Origin: Mastigias papua
Lineage: Eukaryota > Cnidaria > Scyphozoa > Rhizostomeae > Mastigiidae
Reading direction: 5' to 3'
DNA: 64,000 nt
NCBI GenBank assembly: GCA_964019165.1
Contig: OZ025273.1
Coordinates: 15,854,714-15,918,713, forward strand
Position numbers and translations under genes: made by a program. Positions 1 through 12,497 of the stretch are shown here, piece by piece. The notes under the pieces were generated by a model that had not been told where the DNA came from, did no database searches, and was given only the letters and a program-made list of their open reading frames with translations. Positions within the stretch are counted from its first letter, which is position 1, and the number at the start of each line of letters is the position of its first letter.

Positions 1-489
1 CTGTGTATCATGTACTTTGTATTCTCAATTTTCACCAGTGACAGTGTATGAGCTTTAACTGTTATGTCATAGATTTCAACAGTTCTGTGCAGGACTTATT
101 CCAGTAGAACATTTTGTTTTGTCTTAGTAAGTTAGTAGCATTGTAATTATGTATATTTTACTTTCTCCTATTGAACGGTCATTGTAATTTCTTCGCCATG
201 AGTTAACATTTATATCTTTCACATTTTTCTCACGCTTCATCTCTTCATTGTGAATTCAGGTTGAGCTGTTATCTTTATAAATTGCATTGTTCTCACAAAT
301 TTCACAACTACCGGCTATGGACTATTTCTTATTACCAGTTGTATGCACTTCCATATCTCATTGCTGGGATTTCACTTTTTCCACTATTTATAAATCTTTG
401 ATCTCAAACCACATTACAGCTACCTTCTTCTCATGTCCTATGCTCCCCCTCACTCCTATATTCTATTTCACATCACAGTTATTTGAATC
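1..489 (+). other. Leader upstream of RepHel copy 1, probable 5' UTR intron
   Basis: The stretch is AT-rich and non-coding. A pyrimidine-rich run ends in CATCACAG at 471-478, eleven bases before the start codon at 490. Copy 2 has the matching CTTCACAG just before its ATG. The shared acceptor-like site suggests a spliced 5' leader whose first exon lies further upstream. The two leaders are otherwise strongly diverged. No promoter can be assigned. Confidence 0.45.
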
Positions 490-3400
490 ATGCCCCGCTT
501 GCGACGCTCCTCAGTGGTGAGTAGGTCAAGAAGGGAACAACAGCGCAACCAGATGCGTGCCCGACGGCAGGTAAGTAATCAAACTGCAGGTGACAATCTA
601 AATCCACCCATCATTGCTGCAGTGAATGATCTGGCTAACTTACAGCTACAACACCCAGTCGCAAATGCTCCCATGGCACAAGGGCCACAACAGCCAGCCT
701 ATCCCCAGCACAATGATGTTGGACACATTGTACCCATTCAGTTACCAGCACCTCATCGCCTTGGTGACATGAACAACCAGTGTCCACATTGTGCAGCTAG
801 ATATTTCCAGGAAGAGTGCACTACACAAGGCATCTTCACCAGATGCTGTTTCCAGGGAAAAGTAGCATTGCCACCGATTCAGCTCCCACCTCACAACATT
901 GTCGAGCTTTTCAGTGGTAACACAGCACATTCCCGCCACTTCTTGGAAAACATTCGCCACTACAATGCTGCAATGTCAATGGCTTCTTGGAATGCGGCAC
1001 TGAATGAACATGCTGGTAGGGGGCCTAGAGTTGTCACAATTCATGGTCAGGCCTATCATCTCACAGCTGCACAAGAAGCTCCACAAGGTCAACCACCACA
1101 GTATGCACAGTTATACATCCTAGACACCAATGAGGCAATGCAGCAAAGGATCAATGATCCACGTAATCGAAATCTTCGCCCTGACATCATGCAGCTTTTA
1201 CAAGATGAGCTGCTTGCTGTCAATCCATATGCACGGCAATATCACAACATGGGTCACATCCTTCAAAGGGAAAGACAACTTGCTGCTGCAAAGAATCAAC
1301 CTGTTCAGCCTGTCAAAATGATCATTGCAACACGACCATTTCAAGACAGGCGATATGCTAATCCTACAACAACAGAGATTGCAGCAGTGTATGTTGGACA
1401 TGATGGTGCTGCACCCAACCCAGCTGACAGAGATCTTGAAGTGTATCCTGCACAACCCAATGCACCCAACACAGTAAAGATCAAAGCAACATCACCAAAT
1501 GCAGACCCCATGACTTACCCATTGCTGTTCTTTCATGGAGAGATGGGTTGGAGTGTCAACATTCAAAGACATGTTGTAGCCAATGAAAGACAGCAAGGGG
1601 CAAGGCGTAGAGCACGACTATCATTAAATGAGTTCTATGCTTTCAGAATTGCTGTGCGTGACAACTTCTCCACCATTCATCTTTCCCGTCTACTGCTTCA
1701 ACAGTACCTGGTTGATGCTTTTACAAAAATAGAGGGAAATGAATTAGCTTACATCAGAACACACCAGCAGCAACTGCGTGTTGAATCATACCAAGGCTTG
1801 ATGGATCATATTGAGAGACGTGCCCAGGCAGAAGATGTAAATGTAGGCCGCATTGTCATTCTACCATCAAGCTTTGAAGGCAGTCAAAGAAACATGTACC
1901 AGAAGTACCAAGATGCAATGACCATTGTAACAAAGCATGGAAAACCAGACATTTTCCTTACAATGACAGCAAACCCAAAGTGGCCAGAAATTCAAGACAA
2001 CTTGCTTCCACATCAAAATGCAAGTGACAGGCCAGATATCATCAGTCGTGTCTTCAATTTGAAACTCAAAGAGCTCCTTGATGATCTTCTTGAGAGACAT
2101 GTACTTGGACATGTAACTGCATTTGTTTACACCATTGAATTTCAGAAAAGAGATTTGCTACATGCACACTTGATCTTATTTCTAGCAGATGCTGACAAAC
2201 CTCGAACAACCCAAGATGTTGATCGACTGGTATCTGCAGAGATCCCAGATCCACAGGTACAGCCAGAATTCCATGACACTGTCAAGAGACACATGATGCA
2301 TGGCCCATGTGGTGACTTGGACCCTGATTGTGTATGTATGGAGAATGGTGAATGCAAAAAGCATTTCCCAAAACCTCTCCAGCAGCAAACTGAGTACAGT
2401 GTCAATGGATATCCACTGTACAGACGACGTGGACAACACAGAGCAGAACTGCGTCGCCACACAGTGAATGACTCATGGGTTGTACCACACAATCCCCAGC
2501 TACTCATGAAGTTCAATTGCCATATGAATGTAGAGGTATGTACAACTGTCCAGAGTGTGAAATATATTTTCAAGTATATCCACAAGGGCAATGATGCTGC
2601 GCACATTGAAATCAGACAGAATCATCTCAATCATGATGAGATATTGCAGCATCTCAATGCACGCTATGTTGGACCACACCAGGCAGTTTTCAGAATCATG
2701 CAGTACAAGATGCATGATAAAAGCCACATTATCATCCGGCTTGCAATTCACTTACCTCTTCAACAGAATGTACATTATCAGAATGGCAATGAAGAACAGG
2801 CACTTCAACGCAATGAACAAACAATGTTGACAGCATTTTTCAAGCTCAACCAAGATGATCAAAATGCACATCAATATTTGTACCATGAGATTCCTGAGCA
2901 TTACACTTTCAATCAAAGTGCAAAGAAATGGAGTCGTAGACGGCGCAGAACTGCCCCAATCATTGGTCGAATCTATCAAGTTCAACCCTCTGATCCACAA
3001 CGATTTGCTCTTCACCTACTTCTTCTGCACCGAAGAGGAGTGACATCATTTGAAGACATCAGAACAGTTCATGGTCACATCCATGCAACATTCAAAGATG
3101 CCGCAAGAGCAATGGGGTTGCTTGAGGATGACACCGAACACAGGCGCTGTTTACAGGCCGCAGTCATGAACATGCCTTCACAACTGCGCCAATTATTTGC
3201 CACATTGATGGTGTTTCAAACTCCATCTGACATCAGAGCCCTCTTTGATGAATTCAAGGAAGCCATGTGTGAAGATTACATCAGACATGATCAACTCCAT
3301 GACCCAGAAGTGACATTGCAAGACAGACACATTCATCTCTGTCTATGGGACATTGACACATGCCTCAGGGTTCATGGTAAGTCAATTTCAAATGTTGAAT

Positions 3401-5198
3401 TTTCTGATCTTCCACAGCTTCCACACAATTTCATCCATCCACAGAATCAGAATGAACACATTGACATTGTTCGTGAACGGCAGCTGGGTGAGCAAATGCT
3501 CCAACAACTCAACATTGATCAGCACCATATTCACGACACCATTGTTGATGCCATAACAACCAATTCTGATCAGAATTGCTACTTTGTGGATGGACCAGCA
3601 GGCACAGGTAAGACCTTTCTTTATAATACTATAGTTCACAACCTTCAGGCTTTGGGAATAAAGGTGAAATGTATGGCATATTCAGGAATTGCCAGCACAT
3701 TGCTCATCAATGGAGCAACTGCACACTCCACATTTCAAATACCTATTCCTTTATTGCCTGATTCTACATGTAACATAAAGAGGCAAAGTGCCAGAGCTGA
3801 AATTCTGAGAGAAACAACAATATTTACCAGGGATGAAGCATCAATGATCCCAGCAGATGCACTAAAATCTGTTGATGTCCTTCTCAGAGACATAACACAG
3901 GTTAACAGACCATTTGGGGGTAAATTCATCTTTCTTGGTGGTGATTTTCGACAGGTTCTCCCAGTTGTTCCTAGAGCAGGTAGAGAACAGACTGTTCGCC
4001 AATGCATCATCAATTCACATTTGTGGCATCACTTCCACCAGTTCAAACTTGTCACAAACATGAGAGCCGCTCAAGATCAGACATACACACAATTCTCTGA
4101 GTGGCTCCTCAGAATTGGCACAGGTGAAGAGCCACATGATGCAAATGATCAAGTCACCCTCCCACGTGAGATCATGACTGATTCACGAGAAGAAATGATC
4201 AACTTTGTTTACCCGCCAACTCAGCCTGGTAATGCAGATGTAATGCAAGATCCAGTATACATGTCAGAGCGTTGCTGCTTAACACCACTGAATGAGAACT
4301 CACACGAAATCAATGATCTCATTCTACATCAACTCCATGGACCAGTGCACACATATCTGAGTACAGATAGGGTTGTCACTGATAATCCAGAGGAAGCAGC
4401 AGCATATGCAATAGAATTTCTCAATGCACAAACCCCGAGTGGATTGCCAAAACATAAAGTGGAACTCAAGGTATGAACACCTTTTTTCTACTTCATGTGT
4501 ATCATATAGGCCATCACTTTTCCATGATTATTCCTTTTACTGAAATATCTTCATATTTACTCCTTTTTCTTCCCATCTCCATTATGATATCACTTGCAAG
4601 TTCTATTTACTCTTTCAGTTACATGTCATACAATGATCAGCCACTGCTATGTTCCACATGTCCAAATCTGTACCCAATTCACCTCCCGGACCATTCATAT
4701 GCAGAACAAAGTATTTCCTACACTTCTACATATCCCGCATTTCTTATTTGTCTCTCATCTGTCTCCATATCCACTTCACAGGTTGGTGCAACAATAATTC
4801 TATTGCGAAACATCAATCCTAAAAAGGGACTCTGTAATGGCACACGTCTCATTGTCAGAGACCTGCAAAGGCATGTCATATGTGCAGAAATCATCACAAG
4901 TGAGTACAGGGGCCAGTATGTCATGCTACCAAAGATAGCATTATCATCACAAGATTCTGCTCTTCCAATCAACATTGCCAGGTGCCAATTTCCTGTCAGA
5001 CTGGCATACTGCCTTACAATCAACAAAGCACAGGGACAATCACTAAGGTATGTTGGAATTTACCTTCCAAAACCTGTGTTTAGTCATGGTCAGTTGTATG
5101 TGGCAGTCTCCAGAGCACGATCGTTTGCTGGCCTCACAGTATTCACATCAACTGGTAGACTAACAAAAAATGTTGTTTACCATGAAGTCCTCACATAA
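490..5198 (+). CDS. Helitron RepHel protein (Rep HUH nuclease + PIF1-like helicase), copy 1
   Basis: Two exons, 490-4470 and 4782-5198, give 1,465 aa. Order of domains: a Gln/Arg-rich N-terminus; a Cys-rich zinc-finger-like segment (CPHC then CC) near residues 98-125; Rep motif 1 (FLTMTANPKWPEI, from residue 489); the HUH pair HAH at 558-560; the two-tyrosine motif YIFKYIHKG with Y692 and Y696; then a superfamily-1 PIF1-like helicase with Walker A GPAGTGKT (1035-1042), Walker B DEAS (1115), GGDFRQ (1150-1155), KAQGQS (1409-1414) and VAVSRA (1434-1439). In the family this protein nicks and rejoins DNA and unwinds it during rolling-circle transposition. The start matches the first Met shared with copy 2. 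Oddities: the residues before HAH are RDLL instead of the usual RGLP, and TR precedes DEAS where copy 2 has IW. Both changes suggest weakened or lost activity although the frame is open. Confidence 0.93.
4471..4781 (+). other. Intron in RepHel copy 1
   Basis: The donor is CAAG|GTATGA and the acceptor is CTTCACAG|GTTGGTGC. Removing 311 nt joins ELK to VGATI in phase 0 and links helicase motif III to the C-terminal motifs. An open frame continues through it only by chance: the apparent ORF at 4473-5198 begins inside the intron. The intron interior differs from copy 2 much more than the flanking exons do, which supports splicing. Confidence 0.9.
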
Positions 5199-5312
5199 AC
5201 ATTCACATTGAGGAAAAATCATATTGCGGTGTTTCACATGCAGTGACTGCATGTACCACCACAACGCCTGGCTAATGACTCTATAAGCATCTTTCAACTA
5301 TCACTATCTTTC

Positions 5313-5349
5313 TTAACCCGTTAATGAGGGGTTGCTGGAAACGGGTTAA
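5313..5349 (+). other. Conserved hairpin downstream of RepHel copy 1
   Basis: TTAACCCGTT (5313-5322) and AACGGGTTAA (5340-5349) form a perfect 10-bp inverted repeat around a 17-nt loop, about 115 nt past the stop codon. The same hairpin is kept in copy 2 with one loop change. It could act in RNA 3'-end formation or stability. The role is inferred. Confidence 0.55.
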
Positions 5350-6359
5350 ACTGTTGTGCGGTATATCAATGTGTCATCACTGTTCATCATCAACCAATCA
5401 TTAGCTCTTCAATGTGGTCACCCAGATGTTGTTGTACATGCCTCTTTATAGGACAGGTAATCTTGCATAAATCTCAACCTTGCATCGCATTATCTTATTG
5501 TTCCTGCTACATGAGCTCTGATACATTGATAGTAAGATGTGTTATATTTAGTTTAATTATTACAGTGCTGCACAGACAGATGCAACATAAATAGATAACT
5601 GCACTGTAGACAAGAGTACCAGATTAATTACAATTATTGGGTGCCTTATGCAAATATTCAAATTGTTATGTGTATGAACTGATCAGCTCTGCAATATCTA
5701 AGACGTCCTAAGGATGTTATGAATTTTCACACCAAATCACATTTGTTGACACATTAGAATATTTCATTGAACATGGCACTACACTATTGTAGATAGACAG
5801 AGATACAAAGTAGCAGTACACAACTAATATATCAAAGATCAGTCTTCAGAATCACCCTTACATCTGTCATTGTTATACTTTCTGTCAAATTTTGTATGAT
5901 CACCAAATTCAGGTTTTAGCTCTTACCTTCCTACCCAAATTTAGCTATTTATGTATCATGCATGAGGGTTGTCTCCAAATCAGGGGAATCGGGGATTATC
6001 CGGTAATTTCAATTTCATTCAGGGATAATCATTGGGACAACAAAGATTCTTCAACAAATCAGGGAATATACATGGAGTTGTTAAAAAGCAACCACTCTTT
6101 TGTTGCTGTCAGTCACTTATTTTCCCACTTTCCACTCATAAGGTGTAGTTCTGTGTGTTTTGACACGAACAGAGTTGAATGGCAAGACTAGAGCCAATGC
6201 TGTCCTAACCGCCACATCTATCTGAAGAAGTGGTAGATTATAACTGATGGCTATATAAAACCTGGGGTACTGTGGGGAAATAAGTAGCCTTTTACTGACA
6301 AAATGAGGGAATATCATGGAATTTTCTACTAATATAGCAGTGTCAACCCTCTGCAAAAT

Positions 6360-6604
6360 TCAAGTAAACATAGAGAGCATGTACCTCAACATCTCCTGAG
6401 CGGATGGATCCTTACGAACATGCACAATTGTATGTTTGAGCTCCTGCTTTACATCTTCCTGCCTATTCCACTCCATGCGTCGTATGTTGTGGTTCATGTG
6501 AGCGCCTCATGGATCCATTTTATAGTGATTGGCGGTGCTTCCTCACTCATGACCACGCACCACTTAGTCAGGCACAGATGAACAAAGCCTTTTATGTTGG
6601 CCAT
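6360..6604 (-). pseudogene. Possible decayed coding remnant, minus strand
   Basis: Reading leftward, ATG at 6604 opens a 36-aa frame (MANIKGFVHLC...) ending at 6494. The next frame starts four bases earlier in an ATGA overlap and runs 45 aa to 6360 (including RRMEWNRQEDVKQELKHTIV). Composition looks protein-like, with charged helical character. The frame break is present in both Helitron copies, and copy 2 has a further 1-bp shift just upstream. I do not recognise the family. It could equally be chance. Confidence 0.25.
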
Positions 6605-9600
6605 TGCTTCTTAATGGCTAGCGACACATTGATGTACTCACATAGAGTCGTCATCACACAACACAATCAACACCGCACATACTTGAGGGGGTATGTCCAC
6701 TTTCATAGTGGGATTCAACTGTGGGAATCTCGGGCTCTATTTCTTAGCATTCATATGTTCGTATGTTTGCGCACATGAGCCTGTGATTTCTTATGTGATG
6801 ACATCAGTGGTGCTTATGCACTACGGTGCATGCAGTCATCTGTACAATTCACTTCCATGGCAACATATATGCTACAAACAACAAGCTGTCAATGGTAAGT
6901 ACTAGGTAGGTATAGTATCACATTCTTCCTATCTGTTCTTTGCAATCCTTTTGATCATTTCATGTGTTATATGTGAAACCTGTTGCTGAAGAACAACACA
7001 CATGCCATTAATTGAGCTGGAGTCCCCAAGCTGTGCAATATCTATTCGTTAACAAACACTAGGAACCCAATACTGATGCAATATACTTATATTCCTGGAA
7101 AACTATATAATTACGTTCTTTGTTCTTTCTCTTTTCACTTGCACATGCATGATTTCATTCCATACCTATGAACACTATGTATTTCTTGCATTGAGGTACC
7201 TGCAGTATGCATGTTGCTGCAGCCTACAAGTTTTTGCTTCATAAGACTGCCGCTGATAGCCTATAGTTTTTAGCAAGCAGCAAACTGTCCACTTTACTGA
7301 TTGTAAACTCACTAACATTTTGTTCATATGTATTTACACAATATACACTGTTTGCCATTTGGGTACCCTCTTAATGTTCCTATCCCTCTGGATTCTGTTA
7401 TGCTCTTACAACCCCTGCACCCTTTTGGGTATCACTGCATACATCCTGAGAGTCGATGAGCTACCTCAACACTTCAATAGAGAGATTGTATGTGTAAAAT
7501 GAAGATTATTTGCAGTACATTTTGTCATATCCTACTTTTATGTAGCAGAGTTGTTGTGTAACAGAATTTGTTATAGTAGACTCGCACACTTATTGTGTAG
7601 TTCACTTTAGTTAGATAAAAGCATTGTGCAATATAGATAATCCTTTAACACAGCTCATACAATTTGTGACCATGGATGCATTGGTAACAGTGCAATTATG
7701 ACATGTGCTATGTACTCCAATCGAATATTACTACAGGAACCTAAGCATAACTTCTTTCCCTACATGAACTTATTGTGAATGCATTTACAAAATCTATGTA
7801 AGTTACCTTTGGTACAAATATTCTTTTATTGGTATACTATATTCCAGCACAGTAAACACAATACTAGACACCTGTATTGTATGATATGCATATTAATATT
7901 AATAAGCAAACAGTATGTGTAATACATCCGTCAGTAAAAAAGTATCATCTTTTAGAATAGCATGATGTTAGTGCCACTATACGTATTTCCCACATACATT
8001 TTTAATACGCAAAAGAACTATCACATACTCAACTTTCAAGATGCAGCAAGATAATCCATGCACAGAGTAACCATGCCTAGGCTGGATGATGAACAACTTC
8101 TGTGCTTGAAAGGTGGTCTTTGAGTTTGATTGTCCACTGTTTGATTTGATTAAATTGATAACTACAAATCAAATTCACTATGCAACTCTGAAACTCTGCA
8201 GCTATCAAACATTACATTCAAGCAAATGACATGAACTTTGTTATATACTTGTGCACGTATTCTCATGCAGACAGGACCAGCCTTAATTTTCAGTTGGCAG
8301 TTATCTCCTCCACAACTTCATCCAAAATTTCCTTACTGATACGAGGGAGAGATGATGTGGCAAGAGTAGTAAGTACACACTGTACTGTACCAAAGCACAC
8401 CAGTATGTTACAGACCTCAGTCTGACTCAGATCCATTTCACCAGATAGGCAGCAGGAAGAGCATCAGAAAATGCCACTGAATAAGTGAAGAATGTGCATG
8501 TAAACACTGAAAGCTCCGAATTGTTGTGTCATTTCTATGCACTGTTTAGCCCTGTGCTGCTGGACAATGATAATCAAAATCTGCTTAACCACAGTGTGTT
8601 TGGGCTCATTTTTAATACTGTCCTATTTAAACTATGGTCCATATTATGCACTTGCCAAATGATATTGGACTATCAAATACCACCAATGTATCCATGCCAG
8701 TACTCTTTCTGTCTTATCAGACATCGGTTACTCTAAAGAGCATTCAGATTATCCACAAAGACCCCACAAGATCAGACAGTGTTGATAAGACCTTCATTAG
8801 TACTTATCAAAAATCACCCGCAATGTACCTACTTTTAGTTAACCTCTTTCGTTATATGCATGTTTACTTCATACTCATAATTTATCGTAATATTAGCAGT
8901 AATGTTCTCACAAATGCGCTCGGCATATCAATGGTGCCTTTATATAACTGTTACCCACCACCATACACCATTTGCATTCCACCCCTTAGTATCAACCATA
9001 TGACCCCACATTATCCTACAGTAGTATAATTATCATGCAATTACCGTACCCTTCCATATTTCTTCATAATAACACTTTTAGTTTGTCATGTACGTTATCA
9101 CCCCTTCCTTTACCCAATGCAACAACTCTTCCTCTTATACCCAATGACCTTTTTCTATGCCATGCAACAAAATTTCGTATGTTGCCCGATTCCCATTTCA
9201 ACTTTACTTAGCAAATAAACCTTGGAGCCTACATATTACCATATTTGCATAATAATGAGTATTAACACATTTAATCATATTCTTCATATTCTCAACTTTT
9301 TGTGTTATATGTTACTTAAATATAGTTACTCGGGTTATGCGTTTTCAGGTTCACTTGTGTGTTGTTGCCAAGGGAACTTGTTATGCTTCCCCCAGTGAGT
9401 TTTGCACCCCAACCAGTTTTGGCTACTTAAAATACACGGTCTGCTATTTTCAACCAGTTCACCCAGCAAATACCTTAACTCATAGCAGAGTCATTTTTCC
9501 ATATATGCTACCATAGTACTACACACCCTCCCTATTCAAATAACAGTTGTATCGTTTTATCCCGCAAAACTCACTGAAATAAGGATTACCCAAACAAAGG

Positions 9601-9766
9601 ATGCAACCTTGACGTGGTGTTTGGGCTTACAACCAATGCATCTAGCAACAACACAGACTATATCTACTATATTTAGAGCCACAATTGATTTTTTAGACCT
9701 TAATGAGCCTCATATTTTCATCATACAAGACACAAGTTTCTACAATATTATGACACAGACTAGCTT

Positions 9767-10518
9767 AGTACTGATTGCCCGCTAGACGCGGGCTCCCCTA
9801 CCCCAGTTACCCGCATTGAGTGTTTAACTGAAGTTGCAGATTAGCCTTGGAAAGACTAACGCCGTGCCCCACCACAGCTACATGATCCACATTTGTGATG
9901 CTCATCAATCAGAACAGCGCACAGAATGATGGGAAGGTGATGTCATCAGCCTCTGTGAAGGAGCATGAGACCTTCAGCCTTTCATTGGTCAACTCAATCC
10001 AAATTGTGCTGAAAATGCTGCAATACCTGCGCTAGGCTACAGGCCTTTAGAAGATGAACAAAAAGTTGAAAAATTGCCCAAACAAATAGTGCTAAAAATG
10101 CTCGGATACCTGCGCTAGGCTACGGGGCTTCTCTTAATACTTCATCTTCTTTTAAAGCCCCGTAGCCTAGCGCAGGTATCCGAGCATTTTTAGCACTATT
10201 TGTTTGGGCACTTTTTCAACTTTTTGTTCATCTTCTACAGGCCTGTAGCCTAGCGCAGGTATTGCAGCATTTTCAGCACAATTTGGATTGAGTTGACCAA
10301 TGAAAGGCTGAAGGTCTCATGCTCCTTCACAGAGGCTGATGACGTCACCTTCCCATCATTCTGTGCGCTGTTCTGATTGATGAGCATCACAAATGTGGAT
10401 CATGTAGCTGTGGTGGGGCACGGCGTTAGTCTTTCCAAGGCTAATCTGCAACTTCAGTTAAACACTCAATGCGGGTAACTGGGGTAGGGGAGCCCGCGTC
10501 TAGCGGGCTATCAGTACT
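9767..10518. repeat. 3'-terminal palindrome P1 (end of Helitron copy 1)
   Basis: Two inverted arms of 364 bp (9767-10130 and 10155-10518) surround a 24-nt loop. Each arm carries the hairpin GCCCGC/GCGGGC and the terminal AGTACT, so the Helitron 3' end is present in both orientations. Arms differ at very few sites, for example GATGTCATC against GACGTCATC. Each arm contains two tandem copies of a core with ACCTGCGCTAGGCTA, offset by about 83 bp, which makes this palindrome longer than those of the non-coding units. Confidence 0.92.
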
Positions 10519-10859
10519 TCTCTATATACTAAGATCCCTAAAATGCAAATGAGCTCGCCTATTGTTGTCATCAAACCGAGCCGACCCCTTACTGTCCAGA
10601 ATTCTTCTCCTGGAATGGTTGCGGGCTGTGTCTGAAAGGTAGCTATACGTGTTCCAGTTTGTGATTTCTTCGACACGAGCGCAAATTGATATGTTTGTGA
10701 TTTTTCTGTGTCGAGTTATTCAACTTTTTCTGAGCGACTGCGCGAGCCTTTGTTGATCGCCTTTTGTCCTCCATTGTTTTTCTCCTCGTGGATTGCACTG
10801 CTCTCAGTACAGGACGTGTGTGATCCGGATCAGATTTGCTCATTTTCGAGGAGAAGTTT

Positions 10860-11900
10860 GTTGGATTTCTACCAGGTTAGTAGCTATTTTGTCCTCTCTA
10901 AATACTGTATTATAGTTCGCTTATATGTTATTCCTCGATTCTGTGGGTTGTCTGGTTGTTTAAACAATGTTTTCCGATGTATGGAGGCAGTTTCGTACAC
11001 CCGCCCTCGCTGCTGTTATGCGCCATGACAGTTGGGCAACTAATTCTTCGCTTCATTGCTGTCTGAAGATTCGATTTATCATTGCCAGTCTTTAGTCAAT
11101 GAAATTATAGCACTGCTGCTGCTTTGTTGATTCGATGTACGGGTGATATGAGCCTTATATTTGCCTCTTTTGTTAGGCCAGATTGGAACAACTTCCCTCG
11201 GGGGCAATCTCGCCGCCATGACAGTTCTTCTCCATTCGTTCGAGTCTGTTCGCCGGATTTCAATGCTTTAACTGGTAAGTTGTGTTAACAGATTTAACTG
11301 ATGTTTCATGTTGTATTCGTTGGTGTATTAGGATAGTGTTTAGCTGGTGTTTTCATCCCTTTTAAATAGGATATACCGAACATGCAACTCTCAGTTCGAA
11401 GATGGTTTGAATGCGACTAATGTTCCAGGTGGAAGTTCAAGAAGATGTCGTTCTTCTGCTACCAGGTGAGTCGTTTTCTGATGCTAAAACGTGTGATTTT
11501 AAATTGCCTGTCTGTCCCCTGTCCTCTGTGCGCAATTTCTATGTATTTTCGACACTAATGTACAATAATGCCAGCGAGATGAGATTGCAATAGCTTCCCT
11601 CCGTTGTTTTACGCCATGACAGTTCCTCTCCACAATGGTTGATGTTATTCTCTGTTGCCGGGTCAAGTCAAGTGAACTTTCGTCCTGCTACTACCAGGTA
11701 AGTTGTTGTTTCATGTAGTAGGATTTGTTGTCAGATTGCCTGTAATTGTTCTGTCTACTATACATGTTTCATATTACACACGTTAGGTCTGTATTTTGAG
11801 CGGGGTTCCCTCAGGGGTATATCGCCATGACACTTCCTCTCCGATCAGATTTAGTTTATTCTCTAGATTGTCTTGGATCTATTACAATATTGGGATGAAA
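10860..11900 (+). repeat. Exon-like cassette series, unit A
   Basis: CGCCATGACA occurs with its ATG at 11025, 11218, 11616 and 11827, spacings of 193, 398 and 211 bp, that is a period near 200 with one member missing. Most copies follow a CCCTCG-rich run, as in CTTCCCTCGGGGG. Donor-like sites follow: ACCAGGTTAG (~10871), CTGGTAAGT (~11273), ACCAGGTGAG (11461) and ACCAGGTAAG (~11692). The reading frame is not kept between copies. Confidence 0.7.
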
Positions 11901-12319
11901 TAGTTACTGACCTATTCGTTGCTAGATTGATGTTTATACCTTGAAGCTAATGCGAGCCTAAAGGAGATAGGAAGTTGTTACCTTTCCTGATGAAGTGTGC
12001 TACATGAAATGATGAATTTGAGCATTGATGAAGTGTGTTGGGTCTAAGTTTGTAGTTGTATATGTGACTTATTGTGTGACTTATAATTAAGAGTTTAAGT
12101 TCTTTTCGGTAATATAACTGTAACAAGAAGGTTTCATTCCCCCTCAGTTTAGTCAAGGAAGACACTACTCTGTGTGTTTCATTCTCATTGCCAGTAGCCA
12201 CAAAATATCTTAACATGGTTGTACAGAGATGTCTACAGTGTGTATATTTTACTTGCTAACTGTCCGTCATATTATTCCTATGATGTTTTAATGTCCTTAC
12301 GCTCTTTATTGTGTTGTAG

Positions 12320-12497
12320 GTTGTAGATAGAAATGCAAGGGGATTCCCAACTTGAGATCAAGATCGCAGAAACCTCTCATCCTTTGTTTGCGAACAATAG
12401 TGTTTACACAAGACCGCAAATTTGCAGTGGAGGGTGTGTTTACAAAGTGGATGGATTTCATTCAGGTCTTCATGGAATTTCGTCCCTTCTCTCTAAG
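12320..12497 (+). other. 178-nt exon-like block, unit A
   Basis: It is preceded by TTGTGTTGTAG and followed by GTCAGT, where most other units have GTAAGT, so the donor is weakened here. A frame opens at MQGDSQLEIKIAETSHPL and in this unit alone runs through the whole block. In all other units it stops after about 32 codons. Confidence 0.55.

Larger units (their letters stand above)
5199..9766 (+). other. Non-coding tail of Helitron copy 1
   Basis: This is about 4.6 kb between the RepHel stop and the 3' palindrome, collinear with 45272-49746 in copy 2. No convincing gene is seen. In the open frame at 8485-8736, eight of nine differences from copy 2 change the amino acid, so it is not under protein constraint. 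Possible decayed minus-strand coding pieces lie at 6360-6604 and 8036-8450. It may hold transposition or transcription signals, but none can be identified by eye. Confidence 0.7.
230..10518 (+). mobile_element. Helitron copy 1, coding (RepHel) element
   Basis: This is a rolling-circle transposon. It has a RepHel gene (490-5198), a long non-coding tail (5199-9766) and a palindromic 3' end (9767-10518). The 3' terminus reads hairpin GCCCGCGTCTAGCGGGC followed by TATCAGTACT. Copy 2 (about 40410-50524) is collinear with it from the leader to the palindrome. The left end is not resolved: no TCTCTATATACTA-type start is visible in 1-489, and similarity to copy 2 fades upstream of about 230. It may begin before the window. 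Unit A starts at the very next base. Confidence 0.85.

Noticed and set aside
4473..4781. Upstream half of the 241-aa frame at 4473-5198, and its copy 2 counterpart
   Set aside because: It lies in the intron, is hydrophobic by pyrimidine richness, and is not conserved between copies. Only the part from 4782 is coding.
8634..9029. 131-aa frame conserved in length between the two Helitron tails
   Set aside because: About a dozen residue changes with few silent ones indicate no protein selection.
9776..9800. Left-arm hairpin as the Helitron 3' terminus, ending at CCCCTA
   Set aside because: Read this way there is no CTRR at the right distance. The right-arm hairpin followed by TATCAGTACTAA fits the family rule and abuts the next 5' start.
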